Source of the DNA: Prorocentrum cordatum
Lineage: Eukaryota > Sar > Dinophyceae > Prorocentrales > Prorocentraceae
Length of the DNA: 64,000 nucleotides
Direction of reading: 5' to 3'
Assembly (NCBI GenBank): GCA_963575745.1
Contig: CAUYUJ010021158.1
Location: 1 to 64,000 of the forward strand
Both the position numbers and the translations under genes were made by a program. Each line of letters starts with the position of its first letter. Position 1 is the first letter of the stretch. Below the pieces are notes generated by a model. That model ran no database searches. It had not been told where the DNA came from and saw only the letters and a program-made list of their open reading frames with translations. This document shows, one piece after another, positions 12,038-24,155 of the stretch.

Positions 12038-14772
12038 CACGATCACGCTTAAAGTGTGGTAAGGCGGTGGGTAAGGACGGAGTTTCTCCTTCTATGTTGA
12101 AACGTATCACGTGGGTAGGTTTGCGTCATATTCTTCGGTTATTCCAAGACCTGTATCTTCAACGGTATCCTACTCCTCGGATTTGGTCTGAGTTGCTTGT
12201 GGTGTTGATGCCGAAAGCTAAAGATATCACTAAGTTGTCTGATACTCGTGCTCTCGTCTTACTTAGCAGCCTAAGCAAATGGTATACTTCATGTTTGGTT
12301 GAGATTGCTGAAGGTTATCTGAAAAGGGTCCCACAATATCTACATAACTACGGATTTTGCAAGGGAAGGCGCACGCACGAGATCACTGCCATGCTTAAGC
12401 ATGCCACCACACACGCTCTGGAGTGGGGGAAAGATGAGACCCTGCACCTCGCGTCATTAGATGTGCAGACTGCCTTTGATAACGTCACGGTTGAGAAGGC
12501 CAGTCGGGCCTTGGATGCCATCCCTGGGTTCCCCAATGACCTTGCGTTGGCGCTACTCGCTCCCAGTATCCTGGACGCAGCGGACTTTACCTTTCAGGAC
12601 TCCACGGCGACGGGTATTCCCTGGGATGCATGTGTACGTACTGGTAGTGTGGAGGCCCCCTTCCTGTGGAAGTGTGTGACACTACTGATGTGGGATAGGA
12701 TTGTACTGAATTGGGAGGAGGAGAAGTTGGGGTACGATTTGGGGGTGGAGGCTGGTGGGAGGTATCTTACTCATGCGCTCTGGGCCGATAACATTTTGCT
12801 TTTCTCGAAATCAAAGACTGAGCTCACACGTATGGTGGGGGACTTCTCGGCTCAGCTGTATACGCACGGTTTCAGATGGAAAGATTCCTCACTACACTAT
12901 CTTGCCTTTGGGGAGGACTCTGAAGGCGCCTCGACGGGGAACCTCGTTGTCCAGGTGAACGATCTCGGTACCCTGTGTCTTCCGCGATGCTCTGAAATGG
13001 AGTGCCTGGGTTGCCTGGTCACGACCAAGACTGACAAACACCATGATGTGGCTTGGAAATTGGCTCGGGGTTGGAAGCGATTTAACCAGTTCCGCAAGTT
13101 TTATACGAATCGTGCTGTACCCTTCCAGAAGAAAATCAAGCATTATGAATCTAGGTTGCGTAGTTTTGTACTTTTCGGTGTTGAAGGCATGCCAGCGGAC
13201 CACCACACTTTGAAACAGTTGCACACGTGGGAAGGTAAAATATTGTGTTCTATGGTACGCCGCCCGAAACCTGCCGACATGGATTGGAGTATATACTTAT
13301 GCAACTTGTACAAACGTGGGCGGCGTATGCTCCTGGAATTGGGACGGCCGTCTCTTGTGCAGCTATTCTTGTTTCGTCAGTGGCAGTGGGCTCAGGACTG
13401 TACGTTTACTGTGAAACGCCTGAACCCAACACCCGCACAGATTCCTCCAGGTACTTTTGATTCTTCAGGCAAGCCTGGCCCCAACGTCTTTGCTGCGTGT
13501 GAGCCACCGCCGGCCAAGAGACAACGTCAGGATGAACCCATGTATGTGCTACCAAGTATTGCGTGCTCGACATCAATGGGATGTCATCCTGACGTGTGTG
13601 AGACGATGCATGCTGTTGATTCCTTTGAGCTCCCTGGTTCTCAGACACAATTACCCGCGCATCGGCGCAATCTGATTTCCCAGATGCATAAGCGTGCAAA
13701 GACATTCCATCCATCTCAGGATTCTCTGTCGCAAAAGCGTTCCTCTGTTGAGTTGCCGTCGCAGGAAATCGCTGCAAACAAGCGGCGACGGGTGGCTCCA
13801 CCTCAGCATCGTAGTACAGGGGACTCGCATATGCAGGCTAGAGAATGTATTTTTGCATGGTCGGGGGAGTGGACTGACCGACGGCAGGCCTTCATTGCAT
13901 CGCTGCCTTGGAAAGAACGCCCATTAATGACGCGTCGGCATGAGGGGGGGAGACCACTGGCGTTGAGAAACTTCCATTACATTTTCGAGTTGGTATCAGG
14001 GAAGGATTGGTATCACACGTTATCCTTTTCACGTCAGGGATGGAAAGAATTTCTGAAGCGGGCACTGGATGTTACTAACATGGAGGAGGCGTGGGGGTAC
14101 TGTTACTTTAAACATGCACAACCTGCGGGATATGCTAGGGAGGAGGAGGAGAGGGAGAAGACGGAGGAGCAGCAAAGGAAGGAGGACGAGAAGATGGAGA
14201 AACGACTTGCGTACATTAATGAACATGCATCGGAGTGGAATGCGGAGCCTCGGGACTCGATACCGATGGAATTGATTGGGGACTCCGCCACAGGGGTGAA
14301 TTGGATTAACGGTCTCTGGGCAACATCCAATATTATCTACAAGCACATTCTTGGCGACATTCAAAATAGGCTGGAGCATATCTCTGTGTTGTATGGTATG
14401 AGGCCTCCGAGTTGGGGCCACAATATGTTCAGGTGGATCTATCGAGAAGGAAACGAAAGAGCTGACAGGCTGACATGGTTGGCCAGAACCAAAAATAGTT
14501 ACGTTACGTTCCATACCTCACTTATTGAACATGCGAGTAAAACAAAACTAGACGGCCTCCGTGGATTCTTCGACGGAGGTCGCTCTGTGGAGGGATGTGC
14601 TGCAGGATGGTGTATAGATTTGTGTGTACACGGGACGTGGCAGTTGGTGGCGGAGGAAGCTGTCTCGCTTGATGCCTCTGCTTCTGTCATGTTTTGTGAG
14701 ATGATTGCAGCACAACGGCTCTGTATGGCCGTGGAGCACATTTTGGGTAGCATCTTTCATCCAAGCAGCTGA
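12038..14772 (+). CDS. LINE ORF2 remnant: reverse transcriptase plus permuted RNase H
   Basis: An uninterrupted frame of about 911 codons; the start is lost to 5' truncation and the upstream open frame is only repeat. RT motifs visible in order are a KDGVSPSML segment, motif A LDVQTAFD (about 12457-12480), a motif B-like VRTGSVEAPFLW, and motif C LWADN (WADN at 12781-12792) where most RTs have YADD/FADD. A basic linker follows, then an acidic/basic coiled stretch (EEEEREKTEEQQ) near 14140. The C-terminus holds RNase H motifs in permuted order: GDS (14278-14286), REGNERAD (Asp at 14464), FDGG (Asp at 14572), CEMIAA (Glu at 14698). There is no internal stop, so the copy may be fairly young. It is probably dead, lacking ORF1, endonuclease and 5' end. 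Confidence 0.85.
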
Positions 14773-14990
14773 CTCATTTCATCTTGCTTGGAGCTCTCCA
14801 ACACCTTTACATTTTCACATGTTGTATTGCATCCTTTTCCTTGTTCCTGCATCCTATTCCGTTGCCTATGCCTCAGTGGCTCGGCAGTGTGATGATAAGA
14901 GTTGCCCTCTCCAGCTACCCTGTGCTCCGTTTGGGAGTCTTAGGGCTCAGCTGTCACAGCTGTCCGCGCCCTGACTCAAACTCAAACAAA
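14773..14990 (+). other. 3' untranslated region of the LINE
   Basis: Noncoding sequence between the ORF stop and the A-rich end. It is pyrimidine-rich (CATCCTTTTCCTTGTTCCTG) and ends ACTCAAACTCAAACAAA before the target-site duplication. I see no polyadenylation signal. Confidence 0.7.
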
Positions 14991-17900
14991 AACCAGGTTG
15001 ACGGTTTACCGCCGGCGCCAGTTTTTGAAAGATCTTTGACCGTTCATTTTAAGAAAGCAGATTATTCGCACCTCTAGACGATTATGAGGGCCTCAGCATC
15101 TTAATATGAGCTCTGTACATGCACTTTCGAAACACTTGGCGAAACCCACTTCGTCGCGACATGAAAAAGAACATGTTTTCTATTTCTGAGAAATTCTTCC
15201 AGAAACCCTCTCTTGTAGTGAGCGCTCTTACGCGTGTTAGGAGCTCTACGAGGTTCCCGGCGGTAACCAGGTTGACGGTTCACCGCCGGCGCGAGTTATT
15301 GCTGGAAGCTTAAGAGTAATTCCGGAGCGCTGGAGAGCTAGTGGGCAAGAGAATCTCCACGGACCTTTGATGACTTTTGGTCGATTGAAATTTTGTTCTC
15401 GAAATTTGACCATTCGTTAGAGCTCTAGTATTTTTTTCCCATGATATTCGATCTTATTCCCGCTCGCCACGATCGGTAACTTTGAAGGCCAAAAAGCGTC
15501 GGCGGGAGACCGTTTCGAGTCATCTTGATACGCGCAGTCGGTATTTTCTACTTAACTCGAGCTATAGGGCAGCTACAGTGCTGATAAGCACAGCTATTGC
15601 ACTCAGAATCACCAGACGCGTTCGCCTGTTGAATACAGAGGTCTGAACTCGGTCTGCTAGCCGAGCTGGGTCCGATAACCTATTCGTATTATTCGAGTCA
15701 ACTTCATACACGTTGTCGGTATTTTCTACTTAACTCGAGCTGTAGGGCAGCTATAGTTCTCTTAAGCACAGCTATGGCACGCAGAATCACCAGGCGCGTT
15801 CGCCTGTTGAATTCATAGGTCCGAACTCGATCTGCTAGCCGAGCTAGGTCCGCAAACCCATTCGTATTATTCGAGTCAACTTGATGCGCGTGGTTTTGTA
15901 TTGAATTTGAGCTGCATGGCAGCTAGATAGCTGGTAAGTACATCTATTGCATTCAGAATTATTAGGCGCGTTCGCCTCTGGACTCCAGAGGTCTGAACTC
16001 GGTCTGCTAGCCGAGCTAGGTCCGCAAATCTATTCGTATTATTCGAGTCATCTTGACAAACGCTCTCGGTATTCTGTACTTTACTCGAGCTGTAGGGCAG
16101 CTACAGAGCCGATCGGGAATTATCGGGCGCCTTTGTCGGTTGTATCGAGAGCTCTGAACTCGGCCTGCTGCCCGAGCTAGGTTCGCGAAACTATTCGAAC
16201 TGTCCGAATCATCGTGAAAAGTGCTCTCAATTTTCTGCACTGACTCGTGCTGGGGGAGGGCTACAGTGCTGCAGGTCATAGAAATCGATTTGCATACATC
16301 AGGCGCGTTCGTTGGTCGATTCGAGAGCTCAGAACTGTCTGCTGCTCGAAACAGGTCCGCAGGACTATTCTATTATTCGAGTCATCCTGAGAGCTGCTGT
16401 CGGTTTTCTGCACTTAACTCGAGCTGTGGGGGGCTGCAGGGCTGGTAATCACATGAGTCGATTCGCAGACATTAAACGCGTCCGCCTGTCGGATTGCGAA
16501 ACTGTTTGTTTTTTTTGTTAGAGTTATCTTGAGAGGTCTGAAATCGCTTGGGCTGAAAACTAGTCGTTCTCTGGATTTTTCCCACACTATATACTGTCAG
16601 GAAGCTCTACGAGTCCCCCGGCGGTAAGAAAGGTTGACGGTGTACCGCCGGCGCCCAGTTCCGGAGCGCTGGAGAGCTAGTTGGCAAGAAAAATCTCGAC
16701 GGACCTTTTGCTGGCTTTTGGTCGGTTGAAAATTTTGTTCTCGAAATTTGAACATTCGTTAGAGCTCTAGTATTTTTTCCCGTGATATTCGATCTTATTC
16801 CCGCTCGTCATCTTGATCTCAGCTCGATCGGGTAACTTTGAAGGCCAAAAAGCGTCCCGGCGGGAACGACCGTTTCGAGTCATCTTGATACGCGCTGTCG
16901 GTATTTTGTACTTAACTCGAGCTGTAGGGGGGCTACAGAGCTGGTGAGCACAGCTATCGCACTCAGAATTATCAGGCGCGTTCGCCTGTTGAATCCAGAG
17001 GTCTGAACTCGGTCTGCTAGCTGAGCTAGGTCCGCAAACCTATTTGTATTATTCACACTCTCGGTTTTCTGTACTTAACTCGAGCTTTAGGGCAGCTACA
17101 GTAATGGTCAGCACATCTATCGCACTGAGAATCATTACGCGCGTTCGCCTGTTGAATCCAGAGGTCTGAACTCGGTCTGCTAGCCGAGCTCGGTCCGCAA
17201 ACCTATTCGTATTATTCGAGTCATCTTGATAGACGCTCTCGGTTTTCTGTACTTAACTCGAGCTGTAGGGCAGCTACAGGGCTCATTGTGACAGCCATCG
17301 ATGGGGAATGATCAGTCGCGTTCGTCTATTGAACCGAGAGCCCTGAACTCGGCCTGCTCCCCGAGCTAGGTTCGCGAAACTTTTCGTATCGTCCGAATGA
17401 TCTTGAGACGTGCTCTCAATTTTCTGCATTCAACTCGTTCTGGGGGGAGGGCTAGAGTGCTGCAGCTCACATATATCGATTTGCACACATCAGGCGCGTC
17501 TTTCGGTCGATTCAGAGCTCGGAACTGGGTCTGCTGCTCGAATTAGGTTCGCAAAACTATTATATTATTCGAGTCGATACTGTCGGTTTCCTGCACTTAA
17601 GTAGGGGGGCTTCAGGGCTGGGAATCACATGAGTGGATTCGCAGACATCAGACGCGCCCGCCTGTCGCATTCAGAGGTCTGAACTCGGTTTGATACTCGA
17701 ACTGGGTTGCGAAACTGTTTGTTTTTTGTTAGCGTTATCTTGAGAGGTCTGAAATCGCTTGGCCTCAAAACGTAGTCATTATTTGGAGTTTTTTTCTACA
17801 GTATATATTGTCAGGAAGCTCTACGAGTCCCCCGGCGGTAAGAAAGGTTGACGGTTTACCGCCGGCGCCCAGTCGGGTTTTCGACGCTACCAACTAACTC

Positions 17901-20682
17901 GTAGAGCTTCCCTTAGCTAGTTGCTGGAAGCTTAAGAGTAATAACTCGTAGAGCTTCCCCTAACAAGTATCTCGTAGAGCTCTTCGTCATCGCTGAGCTA
18001 GAGGAATTCCGGCGCGGGGTGGAGCTAGTTGGCCCACCCGGCCAGAACGGAGAAAGTGGTAACTTTTGGTCGGTTTTGCGATTTTTTGAAAGATATTTGA
18101 CCATTTATTTTGAGAAAGCAGATTTTTCGCACCTGTAGAAGATCATGAGGACCTCAGCGTCTTAATATGAGCTATCTGCATGCACTTTTACTATGAAAAC
18201 ACTTGGCGAAACCAACTCTATCTCGACATGAAAAAAAATCATGTTTTCTCTTTTCCGAGAAATGCTTCCAGAAGCCCTTTCGTTTGATACTCAGCACTTT
18301 TACGTGTGTTAAGAGCTCTACGAGGTTCCCAGCGATGACCAGGTTGACGGTTCACCGCCGGCGCCAGTTATTGCTGGGCTTAAGAGTAATTCCGGGGAGC
18401 TGGAGAGCTAGTTGGCAAGAAAAATCTCGACGGACCTTTTGGTGACTTTTGGTCGGTTGAAAATTTTGTTCTCAAAATTTGAACATTCGTTAGAGCTCTA
18501 GTATTTTTTCCCATGATATTCGATCTTATTCCCGCTCGTCATCTTGATCTCAGCTCGATCGGGTAACTTTGAAGGCCAAAAAGCAGGCAGGCGGGAACGG
18601 CAGTTTCGAGTCATCTTGATACCCGCTCTCGGTTTTCTCAAGATAACTCGAGCCCCAGGACAACTACACAGCTGGTCAGCACAGCTAATGCATTCAGAAT
18701 GATCAGGCGCGTTCGCCTGTTGAATCCAGAGGTCTGAACTCGGTCTGCTAGCCGAGCTAAGGTCGCAAACCTATTCGAATTATTCGAGTCATTGTAGCAG
18801 ACGCTCTCGGTTTTTCGTACTTAACTCGATCTGTAAGGCAGCCACATAGCTGATACTCACAGAAATCGATTAAGAATTATCAGGCGCGTTCGTCTGTTGA
18901 CTCAATAGCTCTGAACTCGGTCTGCTCCCCGAGCTAGGTTCGCGAACCTATTTGTATTGTTCGAGTCATCTTGAGAAGTGCTCTCGGTTTACTGTACTTA
19001 AATCGTGCTGGGGAGGGCTACAGTGCTGCTGGTCACAGGAATCGATGTCGAGACATCAGGCGCGCCCGTTCGTCGAACCGAGAGCTCGGAACTCGGTCTG
19101 CTGCTCGAACGAGATCCGCGAAACTGTTGTATTATTCGAGTCATCCTGAGAGGTACTCTCGGTTTTCTGCACTTAACTCGGGCTGTATGGGGGGCTGCAG
19201 AGCTGTTAATCGAATGAATCGATCCGCAGACATCAGACGCGTCCGCCTGTCGCATTCAGAGGTCTGAACTCGGTTTTATACTCGAGCTCGATTGGAAAAC
19301 TGTTCGTTAGTTTTGTTAGAGTCATCTTGAGAGGTCTATAATCGCTTGGACTGAACTAGTCGTTCTCTGAAATTCTTCTCCACATTATATATTGTCAGGA
19401 AGCTCCCCCGGCGGTAAGAAAGGTTGACGGTTTACCGCCGGCGCCCAGTTCCGGAGCGCTGGAGAGCTAGTTGGCAAGAAAAATCTCGACGGACCTTTTG
19501 ATGACTTTTGGTCGGTTGAAAATTTTGTTCTCGAAATTTGAATTCGTTAGAGCTCTAGTATTTTTTCCCATGATATTCGATCTTATTCCCGCTCGCCATC
19601 TTGATCTCAGCTCGATCGGGTAACTTTGAAGGCCAAAAAGCGTCCCGGCGGGAACGACCGTTTCGAGTCATCTTGATACGCGCTGTCGGTATTTTGTACT
19701 TAACTCGAGCTGTAGGGCAGCTACAGAGCTGGTAAGCACAGCTATGGCACTCAGAATTATCACGCGCGTTCGCCTGTTGAATCTAGAGGGCTGAACTCGG
19801 TCTGCCAGCCGAGCTAGGTCCGCAAACCTATTTGTATTATTCGAGATATCTTGATAGACACTCTCGGTTTTCTGTACTTAACTCGAGCTTCAGGGCAGCT
19901 ACAGTGCTGATAAGCACACCTTTCGCACTGAGAATCATCACGCGCGTTCGCCTGTTGAATCCAGAGGTCTGAACTCGGTCTGCTAGCCGAGCTAGGTGCG
20001 CAAACCTATTCGTATTATTCGAGTCATCTTGATAGACGCTCTCGGTTTTCTGTACTTAACTCGAGCTGTAGGGCAGCTACAGGGCTCATTGTGACAGAAA
20101 TCGATGGGGAATCATCAGTCGCGTTAGTCTATTGAACCGAGAGCTCTGAACTCGGCCTGCTGTCCGAGCTAGGTTCGCGAAACTGTTCGTATTGTCCGAA
20201 TGATGTTGAGACGTGCTCTCATTTTCCTGTACTCAACTCGTGCTGGGGGAGGGCTACAGTGCTGCAGGTCACATATATAGATTTGCACAAATCAGGCGCG
20301 TCTTTCGGTCGATTCCAGAGCTCGGAACTCGGTCTGCTGCTCGAACTAGTTTCGCAAAACTATTATATTATTCGAGTCGATACTGTCGGTTTTCTGCACT
20401 TAACTTGGGCTCTAGGAGGGCTTCAGGGCTGGGAATCACATGAGTGGATTCGCAGACATCAGACGCGCCCGCCTGTCGCATTCAGAGGTCTGAACTCGGT
20501 TTGATACTCGAACTGGGTTGCGAAACTGTTTGTTTTTTGTTAGCGTTATCTTGAGAGGTCTGCAATCGCTTGGGCTTTAAAAATAGGCGTTCTTTTGAGT
20601 TTTTTTCCCACAGTATATATTTTCAGGAAGCTCTACGAGTCCCCCGGCGGTAAGAAAGGTTGACGGTTTACCGCCGGCGCCC

Positions 20683-21242
20683 AGTTCCCGGAGAGCTCTC
20701 TGAGAGCTAGAGGGTTTCAGATTTGAAGCCGGACGACTTGTTAGCGGCCAAAACCCGGAGAGCGAAAACACCCTCGGGGACGGGAAATGTTTTCTTGAGA
20801 CCTCTGGGGGCCACCTGCAGCGCTGTCGACGCGCTGCCAGGAACGCTTCCACGCGTGCCTGCACGCATGCAGGCACGCTTGGAAGCTCGCCAGAAGCTCT
20901 CCCGGACCCGTTGCCGGTTCACCGGAGCTGCTGCGAGGAACGTGGACCGCCGTGGAAGAGCTCCTGGCGGCCACCACCACAGTCCAGCTTCTAATCTTAA
21001 ACCCTTTAGCTCTGAGAGCTAGAGGGTTTTAGATTAGAAGCCGGACGATGCTGGTGCCCGCCAGCAGCCCATCTTCGCCGGTCCACGATCCTCGCAGCGC
21101 CTCGCCTGAGCCGGCAACTGGTCGGGGGGAGCTTCCGGCAAGTTTCCACGCGAGCTTGCACGCGTGCACGCACGCATGGAAGCGTTTCTACCAGCGCTTC
21201 GGCAGCGCAGCAGGGGGGCTTCCCAGAGCTCTCCCCGAATGA
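20683..21242 (+). repeat. Two tandem copies of the full-length LINE's 5' module, without the LINE
   Basis: Sequence starting CCGGAGAGCTC(T)CTGAGAG, GGTTT(C/T)AGAT, GAAGCCGGACG, and containing the GCCAGCA/CCACGAT and ACGCGTGC...GCACGC motifs, occurs here twice (from 20683 and from about 21008). It also forms the first ~340 bp of both full-length LINEs (31437 and 41487). No LINE coding sequence follows here. Either the module is an independent repeat at the 5' end of those LINEs, or these are isolated 5' (promoter-like) monomers. Confidence 0.75.
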
Positions 21243-21576
21243 TTCCTCGTAGAGCTCTTCGGCATCGATGAGCTAGAGGTATTCCGGCGCGGGGTGGAGC
21301 TAGTGACTCGTAGAGCTTCCCTGAGAGCGCAGCGCCGAAGCTTAAAAGTAACACCTCGTAGAGCTCTTCGGCATCGATGAGCTAGGGGAATTCCGGCGCG
21401 GGGTGGACTAGAGACTCGTAGAGCTTCCCTATGCTAGTTGCTAGAAGCTAAAGAGTACCTCGTAGAGCTCTTCGTTATACCTCGTAGAGCTCTTCGGCAA
21501 AGAGCTAAGAGGAATTCGGGCGCAGGGTGGAGCTAGTAACTCGTAGAGCTTTCCTTGGCAAGTTATTGCTGGAAGC

Positions 21577-22534
21577 TTAACTCGTAGAGCTTCCCTTAGC
21601 TAGTTATAGCTGGAAGCTAAGAGTAATTCCGGCGTGCTGGAGAGCTAGTTGGCTCGAAAAAAAAGAACTGAACTTTTCACAACTTTTGGTCGGTTGAAAA
21701 TTATGTTCTCGAAATTTGAACATTCGTTAGAGCTCTAGTATTTTTTCCCGTGATATTCGATCTTATTCCCGCTCGCCATCTTGATCTCAGCTCGATCGGG
21801 TATCTTTTACTGCCAAAAAGCACACTGGCGGGATCGGGCGTTTCGAGTCATCTTGATACGCGTTGTCGGTATTTTGTACTTAACTCGAGCTGTACGACAG
21901 CTACAGAGCTGGTGAGCACAGCTATCGCACTCAGAATCATCAGGCGCGTTCGCCTGTTGAATCCATAGGTCTGAACTCGGTCTGCTAGCCGAACTAGGTC
22001 CGCAAACCTATTCGTATTATTCGAGTCAACTTGATACGCGTTGTCGGTATTTTCTTCTTAACTCGAGCTGTAGGGCAGCTACAGCGCTGGTAAGCAACCT
22101 ATCGCACTCAGAATCATCAGGCGCGTTCGCCTGTTGAATCCATAGGTCTGAACTCGGTCTGCTAGCCGAGCTAGGTCCGCAAACCTATTCGTATTATTCG
22201 AGTCAACTTGATACGCGTTGTCGGTATTTTCTCCTTAATTCGAGCTGTAGGGCAGCTACAGTGCTGGTAAGCACACCTATCGCACTCAGAATCATCAGGC
22301 GCGTTCGCCTCTTGACTCCAGAGGTCTGAACTCGGTCTGCTAGCCCGAGCTAGGTTCGCAAAACTATTCGTATTGTTCGAATCATCGTGAACAGTGCTCT
22401 CAATTTTCTGCACTCAACTCGTTCTGGGGAGGGCCACAGTGCTGCGGGTCATAGAATTTTCTCACTATGAGTCAGAATGTTGGTAGGTGCTCTCGGTTTC
22501 CTCAACTTAAGTCGAGCTTGGAAGCTCTACGAGT
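21577..22534 (+). repeat. Family beta inverted-repeat element with satellite interior
   Basis: Starts AACTCGTAGAGCTTCC and ends GGAAGCTCTACGAGT, nearly perfect terminal inverted repeats. The interior is the leader plus about four ~178-bp monomers. The hairpin module follows at once. It has no coding capacity, so it is a non-autonomous element or a satellite unit bounded by inverted ends. Confidence 0.75.
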
Positions 22535-23789
22535 TCCCCGGCGGTAACCAAGGTTGACGGTTTACCGCCGGCGCCCAGTAAGAGTAATTCCGGGGCGCTA
22601 GAGAGCTAGTTGGCAAGAAAAATCTCGACGGACATTTTGGTGACTTTTGGTCGGTTGGAAATTTTGTTCTCAAAATTTGAACATTCGTTAGAGCTCTAGT
22701 ATTTTTTCCCATGATATTCGATCTTATTCCCGCAAGTCATCTTGATCTCAGCTCAATCGGGTAACTTTGAAGGCCAAAAAGCAGGCAGGCGGGAACGGCC
22801 GTTTCGAGTCATCTTGATACCCGCTCTCGGTTTTCTCAAGATACCTCGCTTCAGGACAACTACAGAGCTGGTCAGTACAGCTGATGCATTCAGAATGATC
22901 AGGCGCGTTCGCCTGTTGAATCCAGAGGTCTTAACTCGGTCTGCTAGCCGAGCTAGGGTCGCAAACCTATTCGTATTATTCGAGTTATTGTAGCAGACGC
23001 TCTCGGTTTTTCGTACTTAACTCGATCTGTAGGGCAGCCACAGAGCTAATAATCACAGAAATCGATTGCGAATCATCAGGCGCGTCCGTCTGTTGAATCA
23101 AGAGCTCTGAACTCGGCCTGCTCCCCGAGCTAGGTTCGCGAGCCTATTGGTATTGTTCGAGTCATCTTGAGAAGTGCTCTCAGTTTTCTGTACTTGAATC
23201 GTGCTGGGGGAGGCCTACAGTGCTGCTGGTCACAGGAATCGATTTCGAGACATCAGGCGCGTCCGTTCGTCGAACCGAGAGCTCGGAACTCAGTCTGTTG
23301 CTCGAACGAGATCCGCGAAACTGTTGTATTATTCGAGGTATCCTGAGAGATACTTTCGGTCACTTAACTCAGGCTGTATGGGAGGCTGCAGAGCTGATAA
23401 TCAGAGGAAGCGATCTGCAGACATCAGACGCGTCCGCCTGTCGCATTCAGAGGTCTGAACTCGGTTTCATACTCAAGCTCGATTGCAAAACTGTTCGCTT
23501 GTTTTATTAGAGTCATCTTGAGTGTATGGGAGGCTGCAGAGCTGATAATCACAGGAAACGATCTGCAGACATCAGACGCGTCCGCCTGTCGCATTCAGAG
23601 GTCTGAACTCGGTTTCATACTCGAGCTCGATTGCAAAACTGTTCGTTTGTTTTATTAGAGTCATCTTGAGTCGCTTGGGCTGAAAAACTAGTCGTTCTCT
23701 GAAATTCTTTTCCACATTATATATTGTCAGGAAGCTCTACGAGTCCCCCGGCGGTAAGAAAGGTTGACGGTTTACCGCCGGCGCCCAGT

Positions 23790-24155
23790 ACCTCGTAGAG
23801 CTCTTCGGCATCGATGAGCGATGAGCTACAGGAATTCCGGCGCGGGGTGGAGCTAGTTGGTCGACCCGGCCAGAAAGGACAAAGTGGTAACTTTTGGGTG
23901 GTTTTGTTGCATTTTTCTAGAAGATATTTGACAATTCATTTTGAGAAAGCAGATTTTTACTCCGAGCATTGGCATATAAACTTTGCTCCCTGAGCAGCTC
24001 AGCCCTCTAGAGCCATTTTCACTACCAGTTCACTTGGAGCAACCGACTTTATGTTGGATCCGAAAAATCAGAACTTGAAGTTTGTATAGAAACGCCCGAA
24101 GAAGCTCTCCGCTTTGATCCTGAGCAGCTTCACGGATGCAAGGAGCTCTACGAGG
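23790..24155 (+). repeat. Family alpha inverted-repeat element 1 (366 bp)
   Basis: Perfect 14-bp terminal inverted repeats ACCTCGTAGAGCTC / GAGCTCTACGAGGT. Interior landmarks are GAATTCCGGCGCGGGGTGG, GAGCTAGTTGG, AAGATATTTGACAATTC, TTTTGAGAAAGCAGATTTTT and a GCTTTGATCCTGAGCAG region near the right end. No coding capacity (MITE-like). The hairpin module follows to 24198. Confidence 0.82.

Larger units (their letters stand above)
12038..14990 (+). mobile_element. 5'-truncated non-LTR retrotransposon (LINE family 2)
   Basis: The insertion is flanked by AACCAGG on both sides (12031-12037 and 14991-14997), a 7-bp target-site duplication. The 3' end is a short A-rich tail (CAAACTCAAACAAA). Coding sequence begins inside the RT domain with no endonuclease or ORF1, so the copy is 5'-truncated, as is usual for target-primed reverse transcription. 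The target is the loop of the GC-rich hairpin module. The RT and RNase H are clearly related to, but far diverged from, those of the two LINEs at 31437 and 41487. Confidence 0.9.
15321..23730 (+). repeat. ~180-bp satellite monomers in ordered higher-order units
   Basis: Monomers carry a constant core: CGAGTCATCTTGAT, a C-T-C/G-T-CGGTTTTCTG stretch, ACTTAACTCGAGCTGTAGGG, CAGGCGCGTTCGCCTGTTGAA, CTGAACTCGGTCTGC and GAGCTAGGTCCGC. Three near-identical neighbours start near 21844, 22022 and 22200, giving a period of about 178 bp. Variants occupy fixed places in each unit: early monomers have GTCGGTATTTTGTAC, middle ones CTCGGTTTTCTGTAC, then a CTCAATTTTCTGCA / CTGGGGGAGGG type, and last a GGGGGGCTGCAGGGCTGG type. 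Units of about 1.0-1.3 kb end with GGAAGCTCTACGAGTC and the hairpin module (near 16620, 17830, 19400, 20640, 22535, 23745). Confidence 0.88.

Noticed and set aside
22360-22400. tRNA gene suggested by GTTCGAATC
   Set aside because: No cloverleaf: acceptor and anticodon stems cannot be drawn around it, and the motif is part of the satellite monomer.
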